From Stenotrophomonas sp. 24(2023) (GTDB lineage: Bacteria > Pseudomonadota > Gammaproteobacteria > Xanthomonadales > Xanthomonadaceae), in NCBI RefSeq assembly GCF_030913365.1, contig NZ_CP133160.1:2828001-2892000 (forward strand): DNA of 64,000 nucleotides, written 5' to 3'. Shown in pieces: positions 40,722 to 49,682 of this stretch; the stretch's first letter is position 1, and each line of letters begins with the position of its first letter. The notes under the pieces were generated by a model. It searched no databases. It saw only the letters and a list, made by a program, of their open reading frames with translations, and had not been told where the DNA came from. Made by a program: the position numbers and the translations under genes.

Positions 40722-41498
40722 TCAGGGCGGGGTGGGGTGCACGGCGATGCCGGCGGCAATGAAATGCGCGGCCAGTGCCGGCGGTGCCGAGGTGGTCAGC
40801 ACCAGGTCGTCGATCTCCTCCAGGCTGGCCACCTGCCAGGTGCCGCGTGCACCAAGCTTGTCGGTGGTGGCGGCAACGATGATGCGGCTGCTGCAGGCCA
40901 CCATGGCACGCTTGAGCGTGGCTTCCTCGCCATCCATCGCCCACACGCCGGTATCGGTATCCACCGCGCAGGCGCCGGGCAGGTAGACATCGGCACGCAG
41001 CCGCTGCACCTGCGCCAGGGCTTCGGCGCCCACCGCGCCACCGCCAGCCGCCAGCCGGCCACCGATCAGCTGCACCGTAGTGCCCGCCTGCCAGGTGGCC
41101 GCCGTGGCGATCTGCGGGGCGTTGGTGATGACGGTCAGGCCGAGCGCGCCCGGCAGGTGCTGGGCGATGGCCAGGTTGGTGGAGCCGGCATCGATCAGCA
41201 CCACCTGCCCGGGCTGCAGCAGGGCACAGACACGGGCCGCCAGTTCGGCCTTGTCGCCGCGGTCCTGGGTGACGCGCTCGCGCAGCGGTGCCGCCTTGGG
41301 GGCAGGCAGTACCGCGCCGCCATACACCCGCTGGCACAGGCCCTGCGCGGCCAGTTCACGCAGGTCGCGGCGGATGGAATCTTCGGAAACGGCGTAGCGG
41401 CGGGCCAGATCGGCGGCAATGACGCGGCCCTGCTGGCGCAGTTCGTCCAGGATCAGCTGGCTGCGCTCGGCGGGCAGCGCGGTGGGGTCGGCAGACAT
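40722..41498 (-). CDS. DeoR-family transcriptional regulator
   Basis: A 258-residue DeoR/GlpR-type regulator, usually a sugar-phosphate-responsive repressor. The N-terminal HTH is RVIAADLARRYAVSEDSIRRDL; the effector domain shows LIDAGSTNLAIAQHLP, TNAPQIATA and a C-terminal VAATTDKLG. The ATG at 41498 starts the domain cleanly; ATGs at 41546 and 41603 would read through the likely operator. It precedes the MFS gene and probably regulates both. Confidence 0.88.
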   Translation of the reverse strand: MSADPTALPAERSQLILDELRQQGRVIAADLARRYAVSEDSIRRDLRELAAQGLCQRVYGGAVLPAPKAAPLRERVTQDRGDKAELAARVCALLQPGQVVLIDAGSTNLAIAQHLPGALGLTVITNAPQIATAATWQAGTTVQLIGGRLAAGGGAVGAEALAQVQRLRADVYLPGACAVDTDTGVWAMDGEEATLKRAMVACSSRIIVAATTDKLGARGTWQVASLEEIDDLVLTTSAPPALAAHFIAAGIAVHPTPP

Positions 41499-41530
41499 GG
41501 GGAAGGTGACGGGGGAGCGGGAGAATGAGT

Positions 41531-41555
41531 GTGCATGATCGTGCATAAACGTGCA
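41531..41555. promoter_or_regulatory. Three GTGCA repeats upstream of the deoR gene
   Basis: GTGCA occurs at 41531, 41541 and 41551, exactly one helical turn (10 bp) apart: GTGCATGATC, GTGCATAAAC, GTGCAATAAC. The sequence lies 33-57 bp upstream of the chosen start and fits an autoregulatory binding site. Confidence 0.6.
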
Positions 41556-41635
41556 ATAACGCGATTCATGGGCCGGGTAGCGCCGGGGCACGTGCCATCG
41601 CAACCGGTGAGACCGCCCTGGCTATCCTCATCGGC

Positions 41636-41980
41636 ATGACACTTCCTGCCGGCTTTCACTGGGTCAAGCCGCGCCCTTCTGCTGCAGGGCGGGGCGAAGC
41701 CATCGCATTCGAGGGCATCTGCGTGGTGCGGCTGTGGCACCGCCCCGGCCCCGGCGGCTGGATGGCCCAGCTGGACTGCCATCGCCCAGGCGGCGGGCCC
41801 GAACGCCTGCGTCCGTGCACGGGCCACGTGCAGGGGCGCTGCGGGGCCGAAGCCTGGGTGTGGCGGCACCATCAACGGCTGGTGACCGAAGTACAGCAGG
41901 CGCGCCGTCTGCGCGACAGCCTGCGCTTGCCCGGGCAGGTGCGCGCTGTGAACGCTCCGGTGGCGGTGGTCAGGCGCTGA
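41636..41980 (+). CDS. Hypothetical protein
   Basis: A 114-residue soluble protein, unrecognised. It contains a beta-rich segment (GICVVRLWHRPGPGGWMAQLDCHRPG) and an Arg-rich C-terminal helix (VTEVQQARRLRDSLRLPG). It is divergent from the deoR gene and its 3' end overlaps the MocR gene by 11 bp on the opposite strand. Codon use agrees with the neighbours, which supports a real gene, but no function can be proposed. Confidence 0.6.
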   Translation: MTLPAGFHWVKPRPSAAGRGEAIAFEGICVVRLWHRPGPGGWMAQLDCHRPGGGPERLRPCTGHVQGRCGAEAWVWRHHQRLVTEVQQARRLRDSLRLPGQVRAVNAPVAVVRR

Positions 41981-43376
41981 AGCGCCCGCGTGCCATGGCC
42001 TGCATCGCGCGGGCCATGGTCTGGAACACGCGCGGGTCGCGGCACTGGGCGGCATTGAAGCGCAGGAAATCGGCCATTCCCTGGGACTGGCTGAAGGCGT
42101 TGCCCGGGGCGAGTACGACATTTTCACGCAGGCAGTGGCGGGCCAGCTCGGCGGCATCCATGCCATCGGGCAGGCGGCACCACAGGAACAGGCCGGCGTC
42201 GGGCTGCAGCCAGGGCTGGATGCCCAGCGGCTGCAGTCTGCGCAGCGTGTGCCGGCGCGCGTCGGCCAGGTGGCTGCGTACGCCCTGCATGTGGCGGCGG
42301 TAGCCGCTGTCGGTCAGCGCGATGTGGGTGACGTGCGCGGCCAGGTGCCCCCCGCCGAAGGCGGTCGCCAGCTTCAGATCGGTCAGTGCGTCGATCCAGT
42401 CGTGGCGGGCGGCGATGTAACCGCAGCGCATCGCCGCCGATACCGTTTTGGAAAAACTGCCCACGTGGATCACCCGCTGCAGCCCGTCCATGGCCGCCAG
42501 GCGTGGTGCCGGGCTCAACTCGAAGTCGGTGAAGATGTCATCTTCCACGATGATCAGGTCGCTGCGCTCGGCCAGGCCAAGCAGGCGATGGGCGGTGGTG
42601 GCCGACAGCACCGCACTGGTCGGGTTGTGCAGGCCGGCGTTGGTGACGTACAGGCGCGGGCGGTGCTCCTGCAGAGCAGTGGCGAAGGCGTCCAGATCCG
42701 GCCCGGTGGGGGTGTAGGGCACGCCCACCACCTGCACCTGATGGGCCTTCAGCAGCGCGTGGAAATTGAAGTAGCTCGGGTCGTCCACCAGCACGATGTC
42801 ACCGGGCTTGAGCAGGAAACGGCAGACCAGGTCCACCGCGTGCGTGCCCGATTCGGCCAGCAGCAGCTGGTCCATGTCGGTATCGATGCCGAGCGCGGCG
42901 ATGCGACGGCGCAGGGTCTGGCGCATGGCGGGCAGGCCCAGCGGACTGCCATAGTCGGCCAGCTGCGCGGGGTCGGCACGGCTGGCCACGCGCAGGCCGC
43001 GGCGCACACCGTCCTGGTACAGCCATTCCGGCGGCAGCCAGCCGCAGCCCGGGCGCAGCGCATCGGCCGGCATTTCCAGCGATTGCCGCGACACCCACAA
43101 CGGGTCCACTGCACGGTCCAGGCGCGGTTCCATGGCGGCCAGGGCCAGCGGTGCGGCCGGGCCGGCCACGTAGAAGCCCGAGCCGGCACGCGCCTGGATG
43201 ACACCTTCGGCGGTCAGGCGTTCATAGGCTTCCACCACCGTGGACACGGACATGCCCATCGCAGCCGCCTGCGCACGCACCGAGGGCAGGCGACTGCCGG
43301 GCGCATCCACGCGCGCGCTGATGCGCGCACGCACGGCATTCATCACGGTGTCGATGCGGGTCGGTTGGCGGGCCAT
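41970..43376 (-). CDS. MocR-type regulator (GntR HTH fused to aminotransferase fold)
   Basis: A 468-residue PLP-dependent transcription factor. The GntR-type winged helix covers residues 5-70 (SRLPSVRAQAAAMGMSVSTV), followed by a fold-type I aminotransferase domain with Asn251, Asp280 and the PLP lysine Lys310 in HVGSFSKTVSAAM. MocR proteins usually control a divergent gene, here the EamA exporter. Effector unknown. Confidence 0.92.
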   Translation of the reverse strand: MARQPTRIDTVMNAVRARISARVDAPGSRLPSVRAQAAAMGMSVSTVVEAYERLTAEGVIQARAGSGFYVAGPAAPLALAAMEPRLDRAVDPLWVSRQSLEMPADALRPGCGWLPPEWLYQDGVRRGLRVASRADPAQLADYGSPLGLPAMRQTLRRRIAALGIDTDMDQLLLAESGTHAVDLVCRFLLKPGDIVLVDDPSYFNFHALLKAHQVQVVGVPYTPTGPDLDAFATALQEHRPRLYVTNAGLHNPTSAVLSATTAHRLLGLAERSDLIIVEDDIFTDFELSPAPRLAAMDGLQRVIHVGSFSKTVSAAMRCGYIAARHDWIDALTDLKLATAFGGGHLAAHVTHIALTDSGYRRHMQGVRSHLADARRHTLRRLQPLGIQPWLQPDAGLFLWCRLPDGMDAAELARHCLRENVVLAPGNAFSQSQGMADFLRFNAAQCRDPRVFQTMARAMQAMARGRFSA

Positions 43377-43547
43377 GGGCGGAACCGTAGTGGAAGTGTA
43401 GGCAGTACAGTTTCTTCAAACTGTGCTGGATTGTAGCTGGGGATGCCCCCGGCGCGGTGGTCCACTGCAGCTGTCGCACGGGCCGGGCCCGTCGCGGCCG
43501 GTGCTCCCTCCCCCTGGAACGCCGCCCCCCTACAGCAAGGACACCGC

Positions 43548-44411
43548 GTGGAACGGTCGGCAAGTGGTTGGATCAATGGGTTCATCGGTGTGATGATCTT
43601 TGCCGGCACGTTGCCGGCCACGCGCATGGCGGTGCTGCAGCTGGATGCCGGCTTCGTCACGGCAGCACGCGCGATCATCGCGGCGGTGCTGGCGGTTGCC
43701 CTGCTGCTGACCCTGCGCCAGCCGCTGCCGCACCGGCGTGACCTGCCGCCGTTGCTGGCGGTCAGCCTGGGCGTGGTGGTCGGGTTTCCGTTGTTGACCG
43801 CGCTGGCCCTGCGCCATGCGTCTTCTGCGCACGCCATCGTCTTTGTCGGACTGCTGCCGTTGCTGACCGCGGTGTTCGGTGTGCTGCGCGGTGGTGATCG
43901 GCCGCGGCCCGCGTTCTGGGTGTGCTCGGTGCTGGGCAGCGCCTGCGTGGTGGGGTATGCCACGCGGCACGGCATCCAGGCGTCATGGCGTGCGGATCTG
44001 CTGATGCTGGCGGCGATCGCTGCGTGTGGCATGGGCTACGCCGAAGGCGCACGCCTGTCGCGCCATCTCGGCGGCTGGCAGGTCATCAGCTGGGCGCTGG
44101 TGATCGCACTGCCGGTGATGCTGCCGCTGATGCTGGTGAGCTGGCCGCCCTCGGTGGCCCATATCACCGCACCGGCCTGGTGGGCACTGGGTTATGTCGG
44201 TGTGTTCAGCATGATGGTCGGCTTCGTGTTCTGGTACCGCGGTCTGGCGCTGGGCGGCATCGCCGCGGTCAGCCAGTTGCAGTTGCTGCAGCCCTTCATG
44301 GGGCTGGCACTGGCTGCGTTGCTGCTGCACGAAGCGGTGGATGCCAGCATGCTGCTGGTGACGCTGGCTGCGGTGCTGTGCGTGGCGGGGGCGAAGCGGT
44401 TCAGCCGCTGA
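43548..44411 (+). CDS. EamA/DMT-family exporter
   Basis: A 287-residue inner-membrane protein with ten hydrophobic helices in two EamA halves; RHASSAHAIVFVGLLPLLTAVFG and GGIAAVSQLQLLQPFMGL are the repeated signature ends. Family members export amino acids and other metabolites. The GTG at 43548 was chosen because AAGGA lies 7 bp upstream and the hydrophobic N-terminus starts there; the frame is open from 43443. It is divergent from and probably regulated by the MocR protein. Confidence 0.87.
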   Translation: MERSASGWINGFIGVMIFAGTLPATRMAVLQLDAGFVTAARAIIAAVLAVALLLTLRQPLPHRRDLPPLLAVSLGVVVGFPLLTALALRHASSAHAIVFVGLLPLLTAVFGVLRGGDRPRPAFWVCSVLGSACVVGYATRHGIQASWRADLLMLAAIAACGMGYAEGARLSRHLGGWQVISWALVIALPVMLPLMLVSWPPSVAHITAPAWWALGYVGVFSMMVGFVFWYRGLALGGIAAVSQLQLLQPFMGLALAALLLHEAVDASMLLVTLAAVLCVAGAKRFSR

Positions 44412-44516
44412 AGACTGGCGCGGTGATGTCCTTCCCGCAGGAAAATACGGTGTTCACTGATGGCGCAGGTTGTCCTGCAGGGCCATGCTGGCGTCAGCCT
44501 GTCAGATTGCCCACCC

Positions 44517-45128
44517 ATGAATCCCGTTTCACTTCCCCGCATTGCTGCCGATACTGTCGGGACGTCCTCTGCTGCGATGCCCATGCTCGATATCGTTCTT
44601 GCCGAAGACCAGTCGCGCGAGTACCTGCCGCTGCCCTTCCGCGGATTCTGGAACGAGGGCTATTGCCTGCTGCGTGTCCGGGTGCGCCAGGGGAAATTTG
44701 TCGTTTTCTGCTCGCAGTTGCCGGCGTACTACGGGACGTCGGTAACCAATGCGCTCGAAGCCGTCCTGGAGAGCCTGGTTGTGCATCTGATGCATCCAGG
44801 GCCGCAGGGGCAGCCCCCGGCGCTCCGCGTGGTGTCGCGGTTTGGATGGCTGCGGCGTCTGCTGTACTCCAAGGTGCAGTGGCAGGCGCATGTGCTGCGT
44901 ACCGCAATGGCACAGGTGCAACGCCATTGCCTGTGGGTGGAGCACTACTTCGCGACTGAAGGCGGCCTCCGGGACGAGACCTACGCGCTGGTCAGCTTCA
45001 ATGACAACGGCACGCCGGCATGGCGTTATGTCGATCGTGACGTCGCCGCGGAAGAGGTCGGGGACGTGGCATTCCTGATGCTGGAGGCAGAGAAGGTAGC
45101 GGCATGGGCGTCGAATATTCCCCGCTGA
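44517..45128 (+). CDS. Hypothetical protein, first gene of an unknown pair
   Basis: A protein of about 203 residues, unrecognised. Seen: a conserved-looking aromatic core FRGFWNEGYCLLRVRVRQGK, a Val/Leu-rich helix and WVEHYFATEGG near the middle, and an acidic C-terminal helix. No signal peptide or membrane helix. Starts at 44460, 44517, 44577 and 44583 are all possible. Its 3' end overlaps the next gene by 25 bp, so the two are likely coupled and may act together. Confidence 0.65.
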   Translation: MNPVSLPRIAADTVGTSSAAMPMLDIVLAEDQSREYLPLPFRGFWNEGYCLLRVRVRQGKFVVFCSQLPAYYGTSVTNALEAVLESLVVHLMHPGPQGQPPALRVVSRFGWLRRLLYSKVQWQAHVLRTAMAQVQRHCLWVEHYFATEGGLRDETYALVSFNDNGTPAWRYVDRDVAAEEVGDVAFLMLEAEKVAAWASNIPR

Positions 45129-45823
45129 GCCTGGATGCCTTCCTGCGGGGGCGCAAGGCGGTGCACGCGGAGGGCGTCTGCGCCAGGGTGCACATGGGGC
45201 AACTGCTGGTCGGCTTGACCTGGGACCTGTTGGGCAAGGCGGAATCAGTGCATGGCGGTGCGGCATCGTTGATGCGGGGGGAGCGGGAACTGTATGGCCC
45301 CATCGTGGACCGGCTTCGGGCTGCGTTGCCAGGACCGATCAGCATCGATATCGAAGCCACGCTGCCATTGATCTCCACGGAGGCACAGCCACTGAGAACG
45401 GATATCTCCGTCCGCATGCCGGGATGTCACCGGCAGGGCAAGGCGGCGAAGACACCGCAGGCGATGTTCATCGAAGTCAAATCCGCGTTTGCAGGTGAAC
45501 GGCTGCGTGAAGCGGATGTCTGCCATGACCTGGCCAAGCTGGCACGTTGCCGGGCGGCCTACGGTGCGCAGTGCTTCTTCATGATCGTGGGCTTGGCCGA
45601 CAGCCTGCGACGTGGTGCGGTTGGCCGGTTGCTCGGCCTGGCCACGCCTTCTGCGATGCTGCGTATCGAGCTCGAGGGGATCGGACCGGTGTGGCTGCAG
45701 CTGACGGCCAGCAATACCGTCGGCGCCATCCACAGCCACGTCTGGCTTGTCTCGACAACGGCTTCGCTTCCGGCCGACGCCGGCTACTATCGTTACAGCC
45801 TATTCCAGCATCTGATGGGATGA
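45104..45823 (+). CDS. Hypothetical protein with PD-(D/E)XK-like nuclease signature
   Basis: A 239-residue protein not recognised as a named family. It has the order expected for a PD-(D/E)XK fold: a helix with Glu61/Glu64, Asp100 in LRTDISVRMPG, then the strand MFIEVKS with Glu124 and Lys126, a helix (DVCHDLAKLARCRAA), and the strand CFFMIVGL. The assignment is a motif-based inference. AAGG lies 7 bp before the ATG at 45104. It overlaps the 3' end of the upstream gene. A role in DNA cleavage, for example defence or repair, is possible but unproven. Confidence 0.65.
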   Translation: MGVEYSPLSLDAFLRGRKAVHAEGVCARVHMGQLLVGLTWDLLGKAESVHGGAASLMRGERELYGPIVDRLRAALPGPISIDIEATLPLISTEAQPLRTDISVRMPGCHRQGKAAKTPQAMFIEVKSAFAGERLREADVCHDLAKLARCRAAYGAQCFFMIVGLADSLRRGAVGRLLGLATPSAMLRIELEGIGPVWLQLTASNTVGAIHSHVWLVSTTASLPADAGYYRYSLFQHLMG

Positions 45824-45912
45824 TCCGTCATATGTCTGTCGCCATGAGCTCACATGGCCCTCGCCATCCCGGCGCTAACGTAGACCGTCCCCGCCCCCAA
45901 CGGAGACCGGCC

Positions 45913-46077
45913 ATGTCGATGTCATACCTGCAACGCCTGTGGCCGGCCCGTGTGCCGGTGCCACCCGCCCCGACGCCCGTTCCGCGCCGGCTGCCACTGA
46001 AGCGCCCGGCACGGGCCGGGCGGGCCGGCATGGCACCGTGGCAGCAGGTGGCGCCGGTGCGCCGCCGCGGGCACTAG
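45913..46077 (+). CDS. Small basic hypothetical protein
   Basis: A 54-residue Pro/Arg-rich frame beginning SMSYLQRLWPARVPVPPAPT with GGAG 8 bp upstream. It overlaps the convergent GFA gene by 4 bp. Unrecognised and biased in composition, so it may not be expressed. Confidence 0.4.
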   Translation: MSMSYLQRLWPARVPVPPAPTPVPRRLPLKRPARAGRAGMAPWQQVAPVRRRGH

Positions 46078-46478
46078 CCGGTGCGGTCGGCGGGGTGGTT
46101 CACCCCGTCGTTGACCGGTACCTCGCCCAGTGCGAACGGATTGATGCCCTCCAGGCAGGCCACGTTGTAACCGTACTGATGCGGGTTGGAGCGCCGCCTG
46201 TGGTGGGTGTAGATGCCGCACAGGCCGCAGAAGTAGTGCTCGGCCACGTGCGTGTTGAACTGGTACCGGCGCAGGTGTGCATGCCCGCGCACGATCTGCA
46301 GCCCGTCCTGGCTGACGCTGGCGGCAATGGCACCGCGCCGGCGGCACATCGAGCAGTCGCAGCGGCGCGGGTCGACGATGCCCTCGGGCAGGTGCAGGCG
46401 CAGTTCGATGCTGCCGCAGTGACAGGAGGCGGTGTGCCAGCTCTGGACCGGTACGCCGGCCACGGTGGTGATGCCCAT
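46074..46478 (-). CDS. GFA family zinc protein
   Basis: A 134-residue protein of the glutathione-dependent formaldehyde-activating enzyme-like family. Zinc ligands are CHCG, CDCSMC and CGLC, the usual seven-cysteine set, and the fold ends in a Gly-rich ACLEGINPF stretch. The name reflects the family founder; most members have no proven activity. The ATG at 46478 is preferred over 46511, whose extra residues are non-conserved. Confidence 0.87.
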   Translation of the reverse strand: MGITTVAGVPVQSWHTASCHCGSIELRLHLPEGIVDPRRCDCSMCRRRGAIAASVSQDGLQIVRGHAHLRRYQFNTHVAEHYFCGLCGIYTHHRRRSNPHQYGYNVACLEGINPFALGEVPVNDGVNHPADRTG

Positions 46479-46606
46479 GGATGCTTCCTGCGGTGGGGGG
46501 ACGACCATCATAGGCGCCCCGGTGATGGCCGGTGCCCGGCGTGCATGCCGCCGTCAGCTGGGTTGTGGCTAACTAGCGGCTTCGACCATGGCCGGAAAGG
46601 ACCCCA

Positions 46607-47617
46607 GTGAAGACCGCAGGACGTTGGATGACGGGAGGCGTGATGCTGTTGCTGGCCGTGTGGGTGGCCGGCGTGCTGGTGTACCAGCTGCCCGGACCGG
46701 GTTGGCTGGGCAAGGCCGTTGCCATTGCCTGGCTGCTGGCCGCCGTGGCGGCGGCCTGGCAGGTGGCCCGTGGCCGGGTGCGCCGCTGGCTGGGCGTGGG
46801 CTACCTGCTGGCACTGGGCGCTGCGGCGCTGGGCTGGTTCAGCCTGCAGCCGCGGCAGGACCGCGTCTGGGCCGACGATGTGGGCCAGCGCCTGCACGTG
46901 ACCGCCTTCGATGGGCGCCATGTGGTGCTGGACAATGTGCGCGACTTCCACTGGCGCACCGAACAGGACTACGACGTGCGCTGGGTGCGCCGCAGCTACG
47001 ACCTGGACCAGCTGCGCTCGGCCGATCTGGTGATGTCGTACTGGATGGGCCCGGCCATCGCCCACACGCTCATCTCCTTCGGTTTCGACGATGGCCGCCA
47101 CCTGGTGTTCTCGGTGGAGATCCGCAAGGAGCGCGGTGAATCGTTCTCGGCACTGGGCGGCTTCTTCCGCCAGTTCGAGATGACCCTGGTGGCTGCCGAG
47201 GAGACCGACATCATCCGCACGCGGACCAACGCGCGCGGTGAGGATGTCTATCTGTACCGCCTGCAGGGCATGACCCGGCCGCAGCTGAAGGCGCTGTTTG
47301 CCTCCTATCTGCAGGAGGCCCGGCTGCTGGATGCGAAGCCGGCGTTCTACAACACGCTCACCAGCAACTGCACCACCATCATCTTCGACCTGGCCCGGCA
47401 GATCGCGCCGGGCCTGCCGCTGGATTACCGCCTGCTGTTGTCCGGCTACCTGGCCGGCTATGCCCACGACCTGGGGGTGCTGGTGCCGGGCTACAGCCTG
47501 CAGCAGCTGCAGGCGGCCGGCCACATCAACGCGCGCGCGCGCGCGCTGCCGGGTGACGCCGGCTTCTCCACCGCCATCCGCCAGGGCATTCCTGGCACCG
47601 AGCAGGACCCGCAGTGA
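46607..47617 (+). CDS. DUF4105 membrane protein
   Basis: A 336-residue protein with three hydrophobic helices in the first 85 residues and a large periplasmic domain of the DUF4105/Lnb N-terminal type: DFHWRTEQDYDVRWVRRSYD, then AHTLISFGFDDGRHLVFSVEIRKE and the Cys-containing YNTLTSNCTTIIFDLARQ. The pattern His...Cys recalls a papain-like fold, but activity is unproven. GTG start at 46607. Stop codon and the start of the lipoprotein gene share one base (TGATG), so the pair is coupled. Confidence 0.82.
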   Translation: MKTAGRWMTGGVMLLLAVWVAGVLVYQLPGPGWLGKAVAIAWLLAAVAAAWQVARGRVRRWLGVGYLLALGAAALGWFSLQPRQDRVWADDVGQRLHVTAFDGRHVVLDNVRDFHWRTEQDYDVRWVRRSYDLDQLRSADLVMSYWMGPAIAHTLISFGFDDGRHLVFSVEIRKERGESFSALGGFFRQFEMTLVAAEETDIIRTRTNARGEDVYLYRLQGMTRPQLKALFASYLQEARLLDAKPAFYNTLTSNCTTIIFDLARQIAPGLPLDYRLLLSGYLAGYAHDLGVLVPGYSLQQLQAAGHINARARALPGDAGFSTAIRQGIPGTEQDPQ

Positions 47618-49596
47618 TGCATCACCGTCTTTCCCTTTTCTGGCAGCGCGGGCTGCCGGCGCTGCTGGCCGTGTCGATGCTGCTGCTGGGCAGTGGCTGC
47701 GCGATGGTCACGGTCAAGCAGGTGGCTTCCACCGATTACCTGGCCAACAAGCGTGGCGACGTGCTGACCACCAAAACGCTCAGCGCGGCCTCGCAGGAAA
47801 CGCTGAGCGTGGTCGGGCTGGATGAGAAGCTGTGCGAGAAGGATCTGCCCGCCTGCCGCACGACCCTGCTTGATACCGAAGGGGTGAGTGCCGAGCAGCG
47901 CCTGTCCACGCTGTCGGAGCTCTGGGTGAAGACGGCGATGGCGCTCAGCCCCAAGCCCAAGCATGCCGAGAAGGAGCCGATGAGCGATGCGGCGGTGGAT
48001 GCGTGGCTGGAGGCGGCGCGCTACGCCTATGCGTACCTGTTCTTCAGTGGCCGGGCCCCGTCGGACCGCGCGTTCGAGGACCGGCAGACGCAGGTGCGCG
48101 ACTACTACAACTACGCCGCCGAGCAGACGGCTTCGGTGGTGTTCAAGCGCGCGCGGGCCTCGGCCCTGGAAGGAGAGGACTACAACGCACCGGTGGCCGG
48201 CGAGCGCTGGACCATCACCTCCGATTTCGAGCGGCTGTCGATGCCGTCCATTCCCAAGCAGCTGGTGTCGGCCAGCTCGGTCAGCTTCGTCGGCCTGCGC
48301 AGTACCTACCGCCGTGATGGTTTCGGGGCGGAACTGGTGGTGGTGATGGACCCGCCGAAGCTGGTCACGCCGCTGCCACAGGCCGATGCGCCGGCCGATG
48401 GGCATGCGCACCATCGCCATGAGGACGTACCGCAGTACAGCGAGATGTCATCCATCAACGCGACCGCCTTGCTGCGTTTCAAGGGCGATGACCTGGACGA
48501 GGTGCTGCAGACCAGCCAGGTGCTGCTGGATGTGTATTCGCCCGAGGCGACGGAGAAAGTGGAACTGCATGGCGAGGAAGTCCCGCTGGCCGGCAACTTC
48601 ACCGCCGCCTACGGCCTGTGGCTGGCACAGAGCGGGTTCGCCACCCAGTCGCTGCGTACGCTGTTCGGCATGAGCGAGGGCATCAACGAGCCGCATATCT
48701 ACCTGATGCAGCCCTACGACCCCAACCGCCGCATCATCTTCATGCTGCACGGTCTGGCCAGCAGCCCGGAAGCATGGGTGAACGTGGCCAACGAGATCAT
48801 GGGTGAGCCCGAACTGCGCCGGCAGTTCCAGGTCTGGCAGGTCTACTACCCGACCAATGCGCCGATCGCGCTGAACCGCTACGAGATCGCGCAGGCGTTC
48901 AACGCCACGCTCAAGCACTTCGACCCGAGCGGCAACAGCCGTGCCTCCAGGGACATGGTGTACATCGGCCACAGCATGGGCGGCGTGCTGGCCCGGCTGC
49001 TGGTCAGCGATTCAGGCGAGGTGCTGTGGAACGACCTGCTGGCCAACTACGACCTGAAAGGCGAACGCCTGCAGCGCGTGCAGGCCAAGCTGGGGCCGCT
49101 GCTGCACTTCCAGCCGCAGCCGAACGTGGAACGGGTGATCTTCATCGCCGCCCCGCACAAGGGCACCGACATTGCCGGCAACCGCCTGGGCCGGCTGATC
49201 GGCAAGCTGGTGCGGCTGCCGCTGACCATCCTGGGCAAGTTCGAGGATGTCTTCCTGACCCTGCAGCAGGCCGAACCACAGAACAGCGGCAGCGAGAAAC
49301 TGCGCATTCCCAACAGCATCGACAACCTCAAGGCCAGCGACCCGTTCGTGAAGGCGGCCGCGCAGCTACCGATCCAGCCGGGCCTGAAGTACCACTCGAT
49401 CATCGCCCGGCGCAAACCCGAGGTGCCGCTACAGCAGTCCGATGATGGGCTGGTGCCGTACTGGAGTGCCCACCTGGATGGCGCGGTTTCGGAAAAGGTG
49501 ATCACCTCCGGCCACAGCGTGCAGGAAACCCCGCAGGCGGTGCTGGAAGTGCGGCGTATCCTGCGCGAGGACGTCAAGGAAACCGGCGCCCGGTAG
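47617..49596 (+). CDS. Lipase-like alpha/beta hydrolase lipoprotein
   Basis: A 659-residue lipoprotein with signal peptide and lipobox LGSGCA (Cys28). The C-terminal half is an alpha/beta hydrolase: oxyanion HGLASSPEAW, nucleophile Ser453 in YIGHSMGG, and a late SDDGLVPYWS / SGHSVQ segment that probably supplies Asp and His. The N-terminal half has no recognised domain. It is coupled to the DUF4105 gene; the two may remodel envelope lipids, which is inference. The stop codon TAG is part of a SMAG element. Confidence 0.82.
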   Translation: MHHRLSLFWQRGLPALLAVSMLLLGSGCAMVTVKQVASTDYLANKRGDVLTTKTLSAASQETLSVVGLDEKLCEKDLPACRTTLLDTEGVSAEQRLSTLSELWVKTAMALSPKPKHAEKEPMSDAAVDAWLEAARYAYAYLFFSGRAPSDRAFEDRQTQVRDYYNYAAEQTASVVFKRARASALEGEDYNAPVAGERWTITSDFERLSMPSIPKQLVSASSVSFVGLRSTYRRDGFGAELVVVMDPPKLVTPLPQADAPADGHAHHRHEDVPQYSEMSSINATALLRFKGDDLDEVLQTSQVLLDVYSPEATEKVELHGEEVPLAGNFTAAYGLWLAQSGFATQSLRTLFGMSEGINEPHIYLMQPYDPNRRIIFMLHGLASSPEAWVNVANEIMGEPELRRQFQVWQVYYPTNAPIALNRYEIAQAFNATLKHFDPSGNSRASRDMVYIGHSMGGVLARLLVSDSGEVLWNDLLANYDLKGERLQRVQAKLGPLLHFQPQPNVERVIFIAAPHKGTDIAGNRLGRLIGKLVRLPLTILGKFEDVFLTLQQAEPQNSGSEKLRIPNSIDNLKASDPFVKAAAQLPIQPGLKYHSIIARRKPEVPLQQSDDGLVPYWSAHLDGAVSEKVITSGHSVQETPQAVLEVRRILREDVKETGAR

Positions 49597-49646
49597 AACC
49601 ACGCCATGCGTGGTGCGATGCTGTAGATCCACGCCATGCGTGGATG
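49593..49646. repeat. Two SMAG elements after the lipoprotein gene
   Basis: A unit at 49593-49613 (GTAGAACCACGCCATGCG) contains the stop codon of the upstream gene in its GTAG head, and a full unit follows at 49623-49646. Both are forward. Confidence 0.88.
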
Positions 49647-49682
49647 GGGGCCTGCCATGCCCTGGCAGGCCCAGGCCCACCC

